Origin: Larkinella sp965227735
GTDB lineage: Bacteria > Bacteroidota > Bacteroidia > Cytophagales > Spirosomataceae
Assembly (NCBI RefSeq): GCF_965227735.1
Contig: NZ_OZ245776.1
Span: 6,386,001-6,450,000 of the forward strand
Direction of reading: 5' to 3'
DNA: 64,000 nt
Shown: one piece after another, positions 63,134 through 64,000 of the stretch
Layout: each line of letters starts with the position of its first letter
How positions within the stretch are numbered: position 1 is the stretch's first letter
Made by a program: the position numbers and the translations under genes
Notes under the pieces: generated by a model
Database searches by the model: none
What the model was told of the DNA's origin: nothing
What the model saw: only the letters and a program-made list of their open reading frames with translations

Positions 63134-63180
63134 AATCAAAAAACCGCCCTTTCTGATCACCAGAGGGCGGTTTTTTGATT
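63134..63180. terminator. Bidirectional intrinsic terminator
   Basis: A 17-bp perfect stem, AATCAAAAAACCGCCCT (63134-63150) and its inverted copy (63164-63180), with A-run and T-run on the two sides. It suits termination both of the SusD transcript and of the convergent cytochrome gene. Confidence 0.92.
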
Positions 63181-63277
63181 GATCCGAGTAATGCGAACGA
63201 CCGGTTTTGATTCTATCGAAATTTTGAAATTGACCGGTCGGCAGCCTGGAAGGATAGAAGTGGATATAGAAGGTTGT

Positions 63278-64000
63278 TTATCGGGTCGCTACTTCATTTC
63301 CTTTGGGCGTAAATTTCACTACCGCATTCTTTACCGGGCGGACGGTTTTCAAATACGCATACATCGCGCCCAGATCCTGTTCACTCATTCCGGAATACAT
63401 GATCCAGGGCATGATGGTGTTGAATTCGGCATGTTCGAGGGTCAACGGGTGCTTGAAATTGGGTTGTGCGGCTGCCTGAAACCGGGCCATAAAAGCTGGT
63501 TTTGTCCAGGCACCAAGACCGGTTTCCGCATCCGGGGTCAGATTCGCAGCCCGAACCGTTCCGGCAGGCATTGGAAACGACCGCCCACCGGCGAAATCCA
63601 TTCCCGGTATTTTTTGCCCTTTCTCATCGACCGGCGTGTGGCAATCCCCACAACTGGCCAGCGTAACCAGGTACTTTCCATACGCGACCGAATCGGCAGG
63701 GTCGGGCCGTTTGCCGCCTTCCGTTTTCGTCGGAATGGTATTGATGATCAGGTTCATCGGGAAGTCCGATTCCGGTTCCGGGATCGAATTGTTTTCAATG
63801 GGTTTGAGCGATCGCACGTAGGCGATGATGGCTTTGATGTCTTCCGGATCGGCCTGCCCGAAATTGCCGTACGGCATGACCGGAAACAAGGCGCGTCCGT
63901 CTTTGGAAACCCCGGCCGTGATGGCACGGTAAATCTCCCCGTCGGTCCAATCCTTCAGATGCGTTGGTGTGATGTTCCGGGCGAAATAGAGCCCCGGAAA
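63278..64000 (-). CDS. Cytochrome c, C-terminal part (N-terminus outside window)
   Basis: The frame stays open to the window edge, so the first residues and the start are missing. The visible 240 residues include one heme-binding motif CGDCH, followed by VDEKGQKIPGMDFAGGRSFP and two NIT/NLTP segments (NITPTHLKDWTDGEIYRAI; ANLTPDAETGLGAWTKPAF) that are typical of diheme cytochromes c associated with alcohol or sugar dehydrogenases. The repeat of the NLTP pattern suggests that a first CxxCH domain lies beyond the edge. The protein probably works outside the inner membrane as an electron carrier. Confidence 0.88.
   Translation of the reverse strand, partial: FPGLYFARNITPTHLKDWTDGEIYRAITAGVSKDGRALFPVMPYGNFGQADPEDIKAIIAYVRSLKPIENNSIPEPESDFPMNLIINTIPTKTEGGKRPDPADSVAYGKYLVTLASCGDCHTPVDEKGQKIPGMDFAGGRSFPMPAGTVRAANLTPDAETGLGAWTKPAFMARFQAAAQPNFKHPLTLEHAEFNTIMPWIMYSGMSEQDLGAMYAYLKTVRPVKNAVVKFTPKGNEVATR

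Overview
The window reads as a chromosomal segment of a Bacteroidetes bacterium, most likely family Spirosomataceae (Larkinella/Spirosoma-like). Pointers are two SusC/SusD pairs, type 9 secretion sorting domains, gliding-type C-terminal domains, promoter boxes of the TAnnTTTG type and roughly 50% GC coding DNA with AT-rich intergenic gaps. The genus is an inference from general protein character only.

Region 1 (1-8964): the right end of an ISL3-like insertion sequence has landed in the 3' end of an M1 aminopeptidase gene. That gene lies downstream of a dipeptidyl peptidase IV gene and an AraC regulator, all on the minus strand. Divergent from them is a three-gene operon for trans-4-hydroxyproline breakdown (epimerase, FAD-dependent D-amino-acid dehydrogenase, DapA-family deaminase/dehydratase). 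Together they look like a unit for using proline- or hydroxyproline-rich peptides.

Region 2 (9188-40902): a signalling block (FIST sensor, hybrid histidine kinase, Hpt protein, stand-alone receiver) runs directly into an exopolysaccharide locus. The first polysaccharide gene fuses a degenerate receiver domain to the initiating sugar-phosphate transferase. The locus also has about eight glycosyltransferases, a Wzz-like co-polymerase with a degraded kinase domain, a short TolC-like protein, a flippase, a Wzy-like polymerase, acyltransferases, a secreted glycoside hydrolase with two CBM6 modules, a T9SS type B protein and a second stand-alone receiver at the far end. Four near-palindromic sites close to TTTGTCAGACAAA sit in its regulatory gaps.

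Region 3 (34683-36990 and 41003-43283): two paralogous pairs of GMC oxidoreductase plus gluconate-dehydrogenase subunit 3-like protein, both with a CX5CX3C motif that suggests an iron-sulfur cluster.

Region 4 (43537-53126): a beta-mannoside utilisation locus: AraC regulator, SSS-type sodium symporter, 4-O-beta-D-mannosyl-D-glucose phosphorylase (GH130), SusC and SusD. A repeat array of about 67-bp units sits between symporter and phosphorylase.

Region 5 (53286-57885): a compact sulfur-handling regulon: DUF2892 protein, Crp/Fnr regulator, TauE exporter, persulfide dioxygenase-rhodanese fusion and two YeeE/YedE proteins. Three GTGA-N6-TCAC operators each end at the same distance from a -7 box.

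Region 6 (58160-64000): a second SusC/SusD pair of unknown substrate, palindromic repeats, a bidirectional terminator and the 3' part of a cytochrome c gene running off the window. No tRNA, rRNA or CRISPR array was seen.
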